A program made the position numbers and the translations under genes. Under the pieces are notes generated by a model that worked only from the letters and a program-made list of their open reading frames with translations, ran no database searches and was not told where the DNA came from. Positions 47,127 to 58,234 of a stretch of 64,000 bases of DNA are shown here, piece by piece. The stretch covers positions 13,825,410 through 13,889,409 of the forward strand of contig JAJEKV010000008.1 of assembly GCA_021234155.1 (NCBI GenBank), in the 5' to 3' direction. Position 1 is the stretch's first letter; the number at the start of each line of letters is the position of its first letter. The DNA is from Isoetes taiwanensis. Its lineage: Eukaryota > Streptophyta > Lycopodiopsida > Isoetales > Isoetaceae.

Positions 47127-48008
47127 TCATTTATGAAAATACTTGTCGAGCATTTTCATGCAGTTGCGTGACTCTTCAGAATCCCACATGTTCCACATTT
47201 GATGTTCCTTCACATAAGCTGGCACACTTTCTGCAGCCAGAAGTCCCTCCAGCCATGGTTTGAGTTGCTCCAAAAGGAAATTGGAATCCAACTTGTCGGG
47301 AGCAAAACTATTTGGACATATCATTGTGTTCGGCTGGTTGGCAGAACCCTTATATCTGCTGTCATCTATCAACAATGTGTTTGTCATCCTGGTACCTCCA
47401 AAATTTTCTGGTACACTTTGGACAGATCCTTAAGGAAAATTGGCTTATTAACCACTTTTAATTTTGTGTTGGTGCGATCATCCCGATTCCAAATAAAAGA
47501 AATTTGCCCTTATATTCCTGCAACAACTTTCTCGTCAACAAGTCAACATTACTCTTAGCCATGCTGGACCACAATGCAATCTCAAATTTTGAAAAACACC
47601 ATTCTAAGAACTCCTGAAATCCAGGCCTGGAAACTGCGAACTTTTGATGGTTCAATTTCTGGATGGTCACTTCTGGCTCGGCCGATGCAGGGATCCTCTC
47701 TTTCAAGTCATAAAACTTGCCTAAAACCCCATTAAAATCCAGAACAAGGAGAATTTCAGTTAACCTCTTGGTTTTGTTGGTTGAGGTTGTATTGGACTCG
47801 TTTGAGCGATCCGCATCTTGTCCGAGATCCGGGGTTTCTTTGTCAACTTCATCACCTGCATCCGCATTTGGCTCATATTCAGCACCAAAACTTTTTTCTG
47901 GTGAAGGACCCGTCTGAGAATGAATCTCAATGGAATTAATTTTCCCCCCTAAATCAGATGCACTAGGAATCTCTTCGTGATGGCTTCCAGTTGCAGTAGC
48001 ATTTATCT
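47127..48008 (-). pseudogene. FCP1/NIF-like HAD phosphatase pseudogene
   Basis: An exon starts at an acceptor (TTATGTTGCAG) at 48008. After an acidic linker, RLTEILLVLDFNGVLGKFY corresponds to the FCP1/SCP DxDx(T/V) motif, here DFN, as in a plant subgroup with Asn in the second Asp position. Then come SRPGFQEFLEWCFSKFEIALWSS, a one-base loss in a T-run near 47490 leading to IWNRDDRTNTKLKVV and IFLKDLSKVYQKIL, and a second shift near 47390 leading to TNTLLIDDSRYKGSANQPNT and a C-terminal helix. Domain length is about normal, but two shifts make it a pseudogene (or a mis-sequenced gene). It may be a host gene captured by the element. Confidence 0.75.
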
Positions 48009-48994
48009 CTGCAACATAATTGAAATGAGGAAGACCACAGAAAAATACAAAAAAATAAATCATGTATGTGGCATCGGTACTTACTTGATAATGATCAAGA
48101 TTGATTGACTATCCAAATTTCGTTTTGGAGTCTCCCGCCCGCCGTCATTTGGGATTGACTTAGGAGTATCAAATGGGGTGAATTCTAAGTACAAGAACGG
48201 GAGGTATCTTGCGGTCTCATAAGCGATCGAGGCGTGGATAACTGTTGGATATCCTTGGTCTCAAATTTACGCATTGCAAAACACTAAGTCAGTAGACCTG
48301 TGACAACATCAGTAAACATTAGTTAAGGCACTTGTTTGCAGCGAATCTATATTGTTTGCAGCGAACAATATCAAGCCCTTTGGTGAGTTGACAACCATTC
48401 AAGAGGGTCACGACGAGGGCTTTTTACTCTCTTTTCGATGTTCCCTGTTTATATATATATAAAGTGCCCCCTAAAATGAGCGAGCGATCTCATCCTGGGG
48501 GGCACTTTAGATACAATAAACAGGACAAGCAAAGAGACTAAGCCAGACCGGGATGGAAGAGACTAAGCGGGGATGAAAGAGACACGAGTACAAGCATCGA
48601 GACTTCCCAAACCTTGCTTTCACCCCTCTTTGGACTTACTTGTGTCTATTGGTTCTTGTGGTACCCTTTCGAACACCAAAAGCCAAAAGCCATGTCTCAA
48701 TCATAATGTGGCAACTGGGGCTGCAGCAGGTTCTAGAGTGTCTGCAAAACAAATTCAAAATCAATAGAGTCTTTAGACGAGGGTTAGAGATGATAATATT
48801 TACCTCAAATGGTGTGATAGACATGGAATGTGATATCGGGATCGCGATTACGCTATCACAACTGGCAACATTTTACCCTCCCATTTCAGACAACGTCCAC
48901 AAAATGGACAACCTTCATCACCCTCTTCTTCTGCCTCAGGAAGCATTGGAAGTGCAGGATCTAAAGGAGTGTCATGACCACTACGCTCAGAAAA

Positions 48995-49366
48995 AATCTC
49001 AAATCTTTGCATTCGAGGTAGCAGCTCCAGTCATTAAGTCTTCACATGCCTTTAGCTCAATTTCAGTTTCTGTTAATTCCTTATTTAATTGTTTCAGCCC
49101 AGGCAACACTGTACCATTTAGCTCTTCATCCTTTAGTTAAACACAACCCGAACACCCCTCTGCCGCTTTTCGATTCTTTGTCATGATTGATTGCCATTTG
49201 TGCAAATCAGCTCTAATTTCGATGCTTTATGCTCCATCAACTCAATCTTTCTTTTTGATATCATTTTTCCTATCCTCGTTTGTTTGCAATCGATTTGCTT
49301 GCATCTATCAAACCTAGCTGATGTTGCAGCCAACCATTCCTTCACAAGTCCGCCATAGTGCTCCAA
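48995..49366 (-). pseudogene. Coiled-coil coding fragments of the minus-strand gene
   Basis: 49366-49181 encodes HYGGLVKEWLAATSARFD and a Lys-rich helix. 49139-49005 encodes NGTVLPGLKQLNKELTETEI and ELKACEDL, a heptad-like helix. No family is recognised. Their position between the first exons at 50.8 kb and the FCP1-like part suggests exons of one minus-strand transcription unit. Confidence 0.35.
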
Positions 49367-49435
49367 AACAAAACACTACATTATATGTCACCTCCTAACA
49401 TAGTAAGCCCGCGTCATCGATGGAAAACCACAATC

Positions 49436-50130
49436 ACACACCACACAACACAAGGTAGTCTCTACACACCACCACATACCACACACCACACAACATCACG
49501 GCCAGATAAGACACCACACAAGTGGTGGTGGTGCGGTTGTGGTGGTGGTGGTGTGTGTGGTGGTGGTGGTGGTGGGGTGGTGGTGGTGGTGTGTGTGTGG
49601 TGGTGGTGGTGGTGTGGTGGTGGTGGTGGTGGTGTGGTGGTGGTGGGGTTTGGTGGTGGTGGTGGTGGGGTGTGTGGTGGTGGTGGAGTGTGGTGGTGGT
49701 GGAGTGTGGTGTGGGACATGGTGGGTGTGGTGATGGGGTGTGGTGGTGGGGGTGTGGTGTGGTGGTGGTGGGGTGTGGGGTGTGGTGGTGGGGTGTGGTG
49801 TGGTTGTGGTGGAGTGTGGTGGTGGTGGATTGTGGTGTGGGACATGGTGGAGTCAGGTGGTGTGGGTGTGGTGGTGGTGGGAGGGTGGTGGTGGTGGTAG
49901 AGGAGTGTGGTGGTGGTGGTGGAATGTGGTGGTGGTGGTGGTGGGTGGTGGAGGGTGTGGTGATGGTGGTGATGTGTGTGGTGGTGGTGGTGGAGTGTGG
50001 TGGTGGTGTGTGGTGTGGGAGTGTGGCGGTGGGAGATGGTAGAGTGTAGTGGTGGGAGATCGTGGGGTGTGGTGTGGGACATGGTAGATGCCAACAACTC
50101 ACCACCACCACACATACCTCATCTATCATT
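49436..50130. repeat. GGTGT/CCACC low-complexity array, right
   Basis: A CACACCACA-rich start (49436-49510) is followed by about 560 bp of GGTGGT/GTGTGG (49520-50085) and a short CACCACCAC end near 50100-50112. It is the reverse-complement counterpart of the left array. The long open frames on both strands are artefacts. It lies in the presumed intron of the minus-strand gene. Confidence 0.95.
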
Positions 50131-50476
50131 CGGCATCCATTGCACGAAATGCCCCACGGATGGCATCATAGAGACACAACATGACAATCTGACCAACATG
50201 ATGCAAAATGGTAGTAGACATACCGATTCTTGAAGTGGATTTGATGTTACCTTTTCGTGTTGATAGAAACAATCTAGATCAAGTTTTTGAGATTTTTTTC
50301 ATTTGTAACACAACTAATAATTGAACATACCGCAATGGCATGTTTTGGTCTCGAACATTGCTCGCTTTTTACTTTTTGATTGTGAGTTCAGATTGAATGT
50401 GTGGTCTAGAGGAACCTGATTTGGTTATTTCCTATCATCTTCATCATCCCCATCACTTTTACTATTTTCCTCCTCG

Positions 50477-50901
50477 TCAGAGTTGGATTTGCCTATGCTT
50501 TCTCTTGGGTCTAGAAGAACTGGCCTCGGCTTTCTCATCGGGAGTTTTATAATAATCCGAGAAGCTCTTCCAAATAACAGCCTCCCACTTTATATGCAGA
50601 TAATAAGCCCTTTGCCTGTGTTCCGGGGAGCCATTCCACCCCATGTATGTGGCTTCCTGTAATTCTTTTGTAAATTTGCATGAACTCTTTGTATTGTTCA
50701 TTGCTCAGATTCTTCAACCTGTACAAGAAAACATATGCCTTAATTTTTCAGTTTGAACAAAACATTTGGGGGAAAATACCTGTAGCCAGATTTATTTGGA
50801 ACTCTGTCACCCCAAAGCTTCTTTAGATCTTCGTGGGGCACAATCTCTTGTTTGAGGAGAGATTTCATCGTGTAACCAGTGGCGTTCAATTCCGACTCCA
50901 T
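50477..50901 (-). pseudogene. First exons of the tB minus-strand gene
   Basis: The ATG at 50901 lies about 230 bp inside the right end. Exon 1 (50901-50780) encodes MESELNATGYTMKSLL and LKKLWGDRVPNKSGY with a good donor (CAG|GTATTT). Exon 2 starts at 50718 after TGTACAG and continues in phase with LKNLSNEQYKEFMQIYK. A frame change near 50655 leads to YMGWNGSPEHRQRAYYL, KWEAVIWKSFSDYY and a basic tail SRPKRKHRQ that looks like a nuclear localisation signal, ending at 50477. The family is not recognised. Confidence 0.45.
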
Positions 50902-51039
50902 TAGGGTTCAATCGGCAAGAAGCGGCAAAAAAACAGAGGAAGAGGTGATTCTTTCTTAATTCAAAAAGATGGACAATGACGTGGCATAAAATTCAAAATA
51001 ACCGACGCTCATTAATTCGCACTCCCGCAATCTCCGCTT

Positions 51040-51130
51040 CGGTATGCACCACCCGATTCTACCACAAAGGTGGTGCCAAAATGTGGCGTCAAAATGCACG
51101 TTTTTGATACACCACAGTGTGCTTTTACCC
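51040..51130 (-). repeat. Right terminal inverted repeat of element tB
   Basis: The minus strand reads GGGTAAAAGCACACTGTGGTGT from 51130 inward, then CACCACCTTTGTGGTAGAATCGGG. The start of the minus-strand gene follows about 140 bp further in. Confidence 0.7.
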
Positions 51131-51133
51131 AAT

Positions 51134-51934
51134 CCTTGTGTTCCTGGCTCTTTTCTAGGTAAGCCAGATGCCTTACGTGTCCCATCCTGGATTGCTATTG
51201 AAGATTTTCCTCCAGAGTTTCGGGATTCTAAGTTCATTTCTGCTATTGTTAGTGAGATTGGACTTCACCTGCAACATGCTATAACCAATGGCATTACTAA
51301 GATTTGTGTAGCACGCTCCATTCATCGTGATCTACCTCAGACAATTGTTGTTCAATGTGGGCTCATGTTCTTTCCGTACGATTGTTAAATGGCCCAGAGC
51401 TGGCTCTCATGTTCCCTGAGACCCCTCTCTTTGCTCAATATCATAAGTCTTACCAGTAGGCTCCTTCAGTTGCCTCTGCTACCAATCTTACTCCTAGCTC
51501 TTCTCTACCTTCAATGGATGTCTCTCATCCCCCTGTGACTTCCTCTACATCTACTCCAGCCGCTGGTCCCATGCCTCTGTTGCTAGATCAACGGAGGCAA
51601 AGGTTGAAAGAGATTCAGAGGTCGCAAGAGCAAGTTGAAGCGGCTTGTAGCAACTACATAGACATTGATCGTCGTGGTGCCCACCCTCCACCTAAACATC
51701 CAACCCCGAAAGTCAGCTAAGGGTTCGAATACCTCTGCATCTCAGCTCTCCTTAGCACTTGCTATACATGATTCTGCTCCTTCTGTTGCATGTGGTCGCT
51801 TCGCTCCACTTCAATGGGCTGATTTGGCTGAAGATAATACTGTCTTGTCGAAGACCCAAGTTACATCTTCAAACTCTCCTGAGATTCCAGTAGTCACATC
51901 AGATTTGATGCTGTTACATGTTCAATGCAGTTAG
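51134..51934 (+). pseudogene. LINE ORF1 (DUF4283-like) fragment
   Basis: Just outside the right end of element tB the plus strand encodes GKPDALRVPSWIAIEDFPPEF, SKFISAIVSEIG and TKICVARSIH, the pattern of the DUF4283 domain of plant L1 LINE ORF1 proteins. After a stop at 51386 a Ser/Pro-rich and then charged stretch (LLDQRRQRLKEIQRSQEQ) follows in other frames. No zinc knuckle, endonuclease or reverse transcriptase was seen. Confidence 0.55.
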
Positions 51935-51939
51935 ACTCT

Positions 51940-52740
51940 TAAGAGAGCCTTATCTCCTTCTACTTATCTAGTATGGATTAAGCACATGATGTCGTAGGCT
52001 TGTGTTCCAGCAGCACCCTCTTGTGCTTACACAACTCGATGAGAGATATTCATTTTGTACTTATTCTTGCTAATCGTATGGAATCACACATAAATTTTAT
52101 GGTATGGGATCACCCTAGATGGAAAATTGCATTAAACAAAACACATTAGGTAAGAACAGCTTGTGTGCAGGAAATCGGAGCGAAGGTGTGTTGAACAGTC
52201 CCCTTCCTAGCTGCATGTGCATGTAAGCAAATACAATTGGAACAAGGTTGCATATTAAAAGGGAGTGTTACAGAACTCCCGTTTGAAGATTCCCTTCTAA
52301 AAAACATATTGATTATTTGAAATGGCCATTTTATGGGTTAAGTCCACAAACTCATGGTGATTTCAATTTAATATGTGTTATTTTAGCCCCCAATTTTTTT
52401 TTTACTATTGCGTCAACATATCAAACACTTGAAATGGCAATTTTAGAGGTTAAGCTCAAAACATTAAGGTGATTTTGATTTATTGTATGCTATTTAAACT
52501 ACATTTATATTTTTTTTCCACCAGGTTATTGTGAACTCACGACAAAAACGAGGTTTAATTTGTAATAGATCATAGGTTAAATTATGAATATTAAACAAAA
52601 AGTGCAAGATGTGATCACCGGTTAAATTACAAATATTAAACAGAAAGTGCAAAGTGTGAAAAAGAAGTAAACATAAAGTTTTGTGGTATGATGAAGAAGT
52701 AAATCATTAGAACATGCTAAATCTGTCTAGGGAGGTTGCC
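51940..52740. other. Intergenic, imperfect direct duplication of about 125 bp
   Basis: TTGAAATGGCCATTTTATGG...GGTGATTTCAATTTA (about 52315-52375) recurs as TTGAAATGGCAATTTTAGAG...GGTGATTTTGATTTA (about 52431-52485). No gene is seen. Confidence 0.5.
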
Positions 52741-52753
52741 TTTGCACTCTTAT

Positions 52754-53010
52754 GTTTATGTTATTCTAGAATAGAAGCTTGCACACTCTTATTATATTCC
52801 GGAATACAAACATGCAGTCTTAGTGTATTCTGGAATACAAACGTGCACTCTTATTGTATTCTGGAATACAAACGCATACTCTTATTGTAATCCGGAATAC
52901 AAATCTCTTACACTCTTACCCTATTCTGGAATACAATTCAAAAGCCATGTTTCCGTAGGCTATTCCGGAATAGAACCTTGCACTCTTACTCTATTCCAGA
53001 ATACAAATTA
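52754..53010. repeat. Array of TATTCYGGAATA palindromes
   Basis: About eight copies of TATTC(C/T)GGAATA or close variants occur at roughly 30-40-bp spacing, most followed by CAAA and separated by ACTCTTA-type words. Further copies lie at 54178-54205, 54412-54440 and 54478-54505. Confidence 0.85.
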
Positions 53011-53835
53011 AAAGCCATATTTTCGAATCACCTGCAACCCACACCTGTTAAAATTGTCAACCTGCATCTTGAAATCTTCAAAGAATGGTTGGAGACTTAA
53101 TACGAACCTGAGATATTCACCCTTAACATTGCAGCTAGTAGCCACCGTCTTTGGGGATGGGCTCGCCAACGTTACATAAGTCCAAGGCCCTCATTGCCGC
53201 AAGGACATACAAATGTATTCTATCACTAATGAACTAGATGTTAGAAGTATTGAAGCCGACAAGTTCTTGAACATTGATCATTTTTGTGTCTCTGTTAGCA
53301 AAAACTTTAGTGAATTTAAATGCTTGTGTTGATCTTTGGTTGATGACAATGGAGCATGGTCATCGTAGGCTCACTAACAGTTAAGCCATCATCGCGAGAG
53401 CTATTATGAGCAAGTGTAAGGGATTGTTGATACGACATCAGAGGCGCTATGAGATGTTATGGTAATAAATGATTGGCGCAATGAACTTCCTAATGCCGTA
53501 ATTAATGCAGCTATGGCCCCAACACTGCAAATACCAAGACGACATATTATTTCTGGCGTATAATGTATAATGCAGCCCTGAACAGTAAAATAGTTTCTAA
53601 ATACCATAAGTACATGGTGTGCTTAAGAACTGTAAAAGGCACCAAACTACTAGAAGCAAAGTCTGCATTATCATTATAAAAAAATTGGTCAGCATAAGAG
53701 AAATCAGTATCCTAATTGTGATAATGTAGCAACATTTATGTACAAACTTTTGGACCTAAAGCCAATACCAACATGTTATTGCCTAGAATTAAAAAAAAAA
53801 AAAATCCATGAAGTAGAACAAAACTTACCTGAATT

Positions 53836-53960
53836 TACAGCCATCGGCAATGGAAGCTGCCATCGGCATCAACAACATCTACAACCTCTGCAACATCTCA
53901 AGCATCGGCAATGGAAGCTACCATCGGCATTCTACAGCCATCGGCAATGGAAGCCCAGGA
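53836..53960. repeat. GCCATCGGCAATGGAAGC minisatellite
   Basis: The unit occurs about three times (near 53840, 53905 and 53937), alternating with CCATCGGCAT-type half-units. It is non-coding as far as can be seen. Confidence 0.7.
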
Positions 53961-56900
53961 ATATTTCCCATTCTACAACCCATCCGTTAACTTAGAAGCC
54001 CATTCTACAGCCATCTGTTCTTGCCTAAATGTTCTAAAGCCATCTGTTCTTGCCATCTGTTATTGCAACACGCCCCAAGAGCTGCAACAGCAGAATCACC
54101 AACTCGACCTGCTCGACTAACCCTAGACCTGCTCGAGCCCAGAAAAACAAAAACTCGAGGTCCCTTTGAAAACAAAGCGTATTCTGGAATACAAAGTGTA
54201 TTCCAGAATAACTTTCTCACTATCATTTGATCAAGATCCAGTATCCCTGGTCCCCACTAATTAAGAAAAAAAGAGACCTTTTACTATTTAGAACCATGAT
54301 CCTGTATCCCCACAAAATAAAACAAAAATAAAAATAAAAAAAAACTCGTAAGTCATTGAAATATATTGGAAATGCCAAAAGCCTAGTTGATGTTGCTTTG
54401 TTTTCCCTTTGGCTATTCCAGAATAGGATGTATATTCCAGAATACAAAAATGGTTTGATATTTTTTTTCCGTTTTGCTATTTTGGAATAGCAAGCGTATT
54501 CCAGAATACAAAAAGGGTTTCACGTGTTCGAACACAGTATCCCTTTTTCGCTACTATCTCTGCTCTTTAAACAAGAGAAATTTGCTAATTTCTAAGACAC
54601 ATGGAAAACCGAATATTTGTTGGCCCTTTTGAATCAAAGAGCTCTAGTCGTTGTTTTTTATGCTCGATCCTTCTCTCATCACTCGTCACATTTTTTCACA
54701 AAACTAAGTATTTTGAAAATACTGTAAACTTTGCATTTGAATATCAAGATTTTATCTTCATTTTTTTAATATACCACAATTTCAGTTACTACTACACTTC
54801 TATTTTAGGTTAAAAGTTCTAATTGGTTGAAAAAGTATCACTTTGACACAGTCAATTCTCTATTTGCACAAAACAATGGGCTATTTTGAGGAGGTCAAAA
54901 TACAATTTTATCTCTTTCTTTTTTTTAACCTCAATTTAGCCCCTTTTTTTGGAAAAAAAAGAATCTTTGAGGAATATTCCTTCTGCTCTCATTTAGATGA
55001 TTTGCTCCCATTTAAAATGCAATCTTGTTTTGGAATGCAATGTGATTTATCTGCGTTTCAAGATTAGCAGATAAATCCGCTTCTTGAGGCTAGTTGAGAG
55101 AGTTCCCGTTAGAGTATTTATAGTCTTTTGCATCTCTTTCATTTTCATCAGCCGTCATTGAGCCTCTTCCTTTGTAGTCGCTTGTCCCTTTGTTTCATAA
55201 TACTTGCTCCAATTCTCTTGATTTCACTAACTTTGCCATGGAATTTCTCTTATCGAATGCTAGAGTTTGTCCATTGAATGCTTCAATTTTGACTTTTGGA
55301 GCTTGCTCTTTATTGTACATTGCCCTGTTTTGTCTTCATGCATTTTTGCCGTAACCCTGAATTTACCAGTATCGATGTCGCGAAGTTAAATCTGAAGGTT
55401 GGAATATGATCATCGGCTTCATTAGATGCGTCTTTTTCCTTCGAACTCCTGCTTGGATTTCCTCGGTTTTGTATGGAGATTCTTTCTCTTCCGAGTCCCG
55501 CTTGGACTTTGCAGGGGAGCTCGTTTTTCTAATGAAGCTGGAGCATCAGCGATAGATTTACGCACTTTTGGGCGATTGCTACTATTTCTGCCACCATACC
55601 ATTAGTAAGGATTTTTTCTTGTTTTCGTTCTTTGCTTTTGATTTTTCACTTAGCAGGCCCTTCTGTCTAAGATCTATTAATGTAGGCAATACAATGGGCT
55701 TAGGTTGATTGTGTTTTTGTTTGGGCTTCTGGTCGCCCACTACGATCAGTGTACTCAACCGGACGAGTGCTTGTTTCTTCTCATTCTGGAAAAGCTTTGT
55801 AGAGCTCATGGCAAGTTTTCCACTTTTACAGTTCTTAGGCTATAACTCCTTTTTCTTCCATGTATTTTCGTCTCCTCTACCAATTTCTCGTTATTGATCA
55901 TATGTACTCGTAGTGTAGGTTAGTGTAAGGAGCTTTATTGTCCCTTTTTCTGCTTAGAACTCATGTTTTAACTCTCATGTACGTGAAGTACCTTTACCTA
56001 GATTCTTCAGCCTTGGTCAGGTATCAAAGTAATCCTGATTGTTGTGTTCTAGTGTAAAACCCATTTGCAGTAGGTGAACTAAGCTTGAGCACTAGGATGG
56101 ATGGCCTCTATGGCCCTTTGTCACTTGCCCAGTTGTGGTTTAGTTTGTAAGCCACCTTTACAGAAAGATCACTCTCTATCCTTCATGCTACTGTTTGACC
56201 CAGTTTTATTAAGCTACTAGAGTTTTCTTCCGATGAGCACTACGATCTAAGTTTGGTCTCATTTAAGTTATAGAACATACAGATCTCTCTCTAATTGATG
56301 GCATTCTGTTGTTAGTTTTGGTATGCCTTCATTCAGCATCTAGCCAGCTATATAGTAATCTTTTCTGTAGTAATCTTTTTTTGTTAAAATCTAGCTATAC
56401 TTCCTGTTGGCTTCATCCAAGTTGTTGGATATATCTTCCCAGAATTAATTTATCATTTTTCTGCGTCATTGCCAGCCATTTTTCTGATGCTGCAATACAC
56501 CAAAGAGAATGTTCATTGATTAGATGGCGCCTTCAGAACTAGGGTTATTTTATCAGACTGCACATCTTCTTTTCTTTGACTACCAGAGCTTTAATTCCAG
56601 TTGCTCTTCAAGTTTTACTTTGCTTTGCTCTATTCTAGTTCCATAGCGATTGTTTCTTTTTGAATGGCTTCAAGATGCCTTTTCAGGTCTATCTGTGATC
56701 TGCCATAGCATGTGGTGGAGTAGCCAAACTCCATTCCACAGCAAGATTCATGCGGTTGTATATTCTCTAGATGCTTGAAGCTGTGCTTAAGAGCCATTGG
56801 GTAGAGCTATTTCATTCTGTACTGTGGAGTATGGCACAAGTGGTTGGAAGCTACATTTTTGCTATTCCGGAGTCTTATGGACTGGAATCAACATTACTTC

Positions 56901-58140
56901 TTGGGGCAATTGACCAAGAGTTGTCTGGACGACATAACATTTCTTTTCTACATATTGTCCTGCCTTTTTGTAGGTAGCATCATTTCGGTATGGCAGGTAT
57001 TCCTTAGTTGCATATGATTTTAGATTCCTATAGGCTTCCTCTTTCTATGGTCTTAGTATGACCTTGCCCAAATAAATGTTATTTTAGGCTCACGTTTCTG
57101 TTGGTGTGGATATTCACTGTTGCTTTATGCACCATAGGCTGGTCCAGTTCATCATGTCCTAGTTACCGCTCACGTACTCAATTTTTCCTGTGTTTATGCT
57201 ACCTTGTTAGTATCTTATCTTGTGCAGAATCTAGTATGTCTTAGCCCCATTGGATGTCTGTCTATATATACAAGCATCCCAATTATGCACATGGTTGCAA
57301 ATCTTGTAGAATGAAGAGCATGTACTTGAGTTGCATTATTTTATTTTTGAGTGCAATGTTGAAGCATATAATTAAGAGTAGGCATGTTTTGTTTTCTTTG
57401 CAAGCCTTAGATCTTACCTTAGACCTTATTAGGTCACTTTATATTTTCCTCTTATCTTTTGTTGTGGACATAGCCAAGTTGGATCCACAGGTTTCATGTC
57501 TTATGAGATCTTCCATATATTTGTTGATTTTATTGCGCTGTACTATATCCACAGCGATGAAATTTCATTTAGAGCTAGTTTAGATGATAATATAATGCCG
57601 GGTAGACTTTCATAGGGATTTGAGCTTGCAGCAGAATTCTGAACTTGCACAGCAGTGGCTTGGATTGATGGTGTTATCTTGAGACTGATGGCAACTTATG
57701 CTATCTTACCTTTGCTAGAAGGGAGGCCTGTGCATATTAGAGCTCTATGAAACCTGTACTACGGTGTTCAATGCAGCTAAAAGCATGCGTAAAGTATTTC
57801 ACATAGTGCAGTGCTACCAAAGATGAAGCTTTCTGGGTATGCAGTGCATATAAAGATGTAAATTCTATCATAGCCGAACCATTTGACATAGCACAGCGCA
57901 GTCAAAGTTCATTTCTCTGTTTTTTTTACTATCGCTATTCGAACAAGCCCTTTCACATGAACATTTGGCTTGTTCTGAGCTGCCATGATCTACCATAACC
58001 TGGGTAAAAGCTGGTCGTTGTAACATTTCCAGTCTACTCATGAGTTAAAGGCCGTGCGCTTTTGTTCCTCGCCATTCAATGAATTTTAATTTCTGCTCTT
58101 TCATAACCCTTATTAGATTTGCAAAGTTGTCCATTTTATT

Positions 58141-58234
58141 TTTCTCTTTCTATTAGTTCTAAGCTTTTAATACTTGCTCTCCTTTCCTTTCTCTTTCTAT
58201 TAGTTCTAAGTTGTTGATACTTGCTCTCCTTTCC
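58141..58234. repeat. 47-bp tandem duplication
   Basis: TTTCTCTTTCTATTAG begins at 58141 and at 58188, and the two units differ by only three bases. Confidence 0.85.

Larger units (their letters stand above)
40986..51130. mobile_element. 10.1-kb two-gene inverted-repeat DNA transposon (element tB)
   Basis: The left end GGGTAAAAGCACGCTGTGGTGT (40986-41007) is repeated inverted at 51109-51130 with one mismatch, followed inward on both sides by TTTGTGGTA-containing sequence. AATC flanks both ends (40982-40985 and 51131-51134), a possible 4-bp target duplication. A plus-strand gene starts near the left end and a minus-strand gene near the right end, and they converge near 46 kb. A Mutator-like layout (transposase plus second gene) is the nearest analogy, but the transposase is of the SDGC/HGKG family. 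Confidence 0.7.

Noticed and set aside
49358-50129. Open frames of up to 231 codons on both strands
   Set aside because: Same simple-repeat artefact in the right array.
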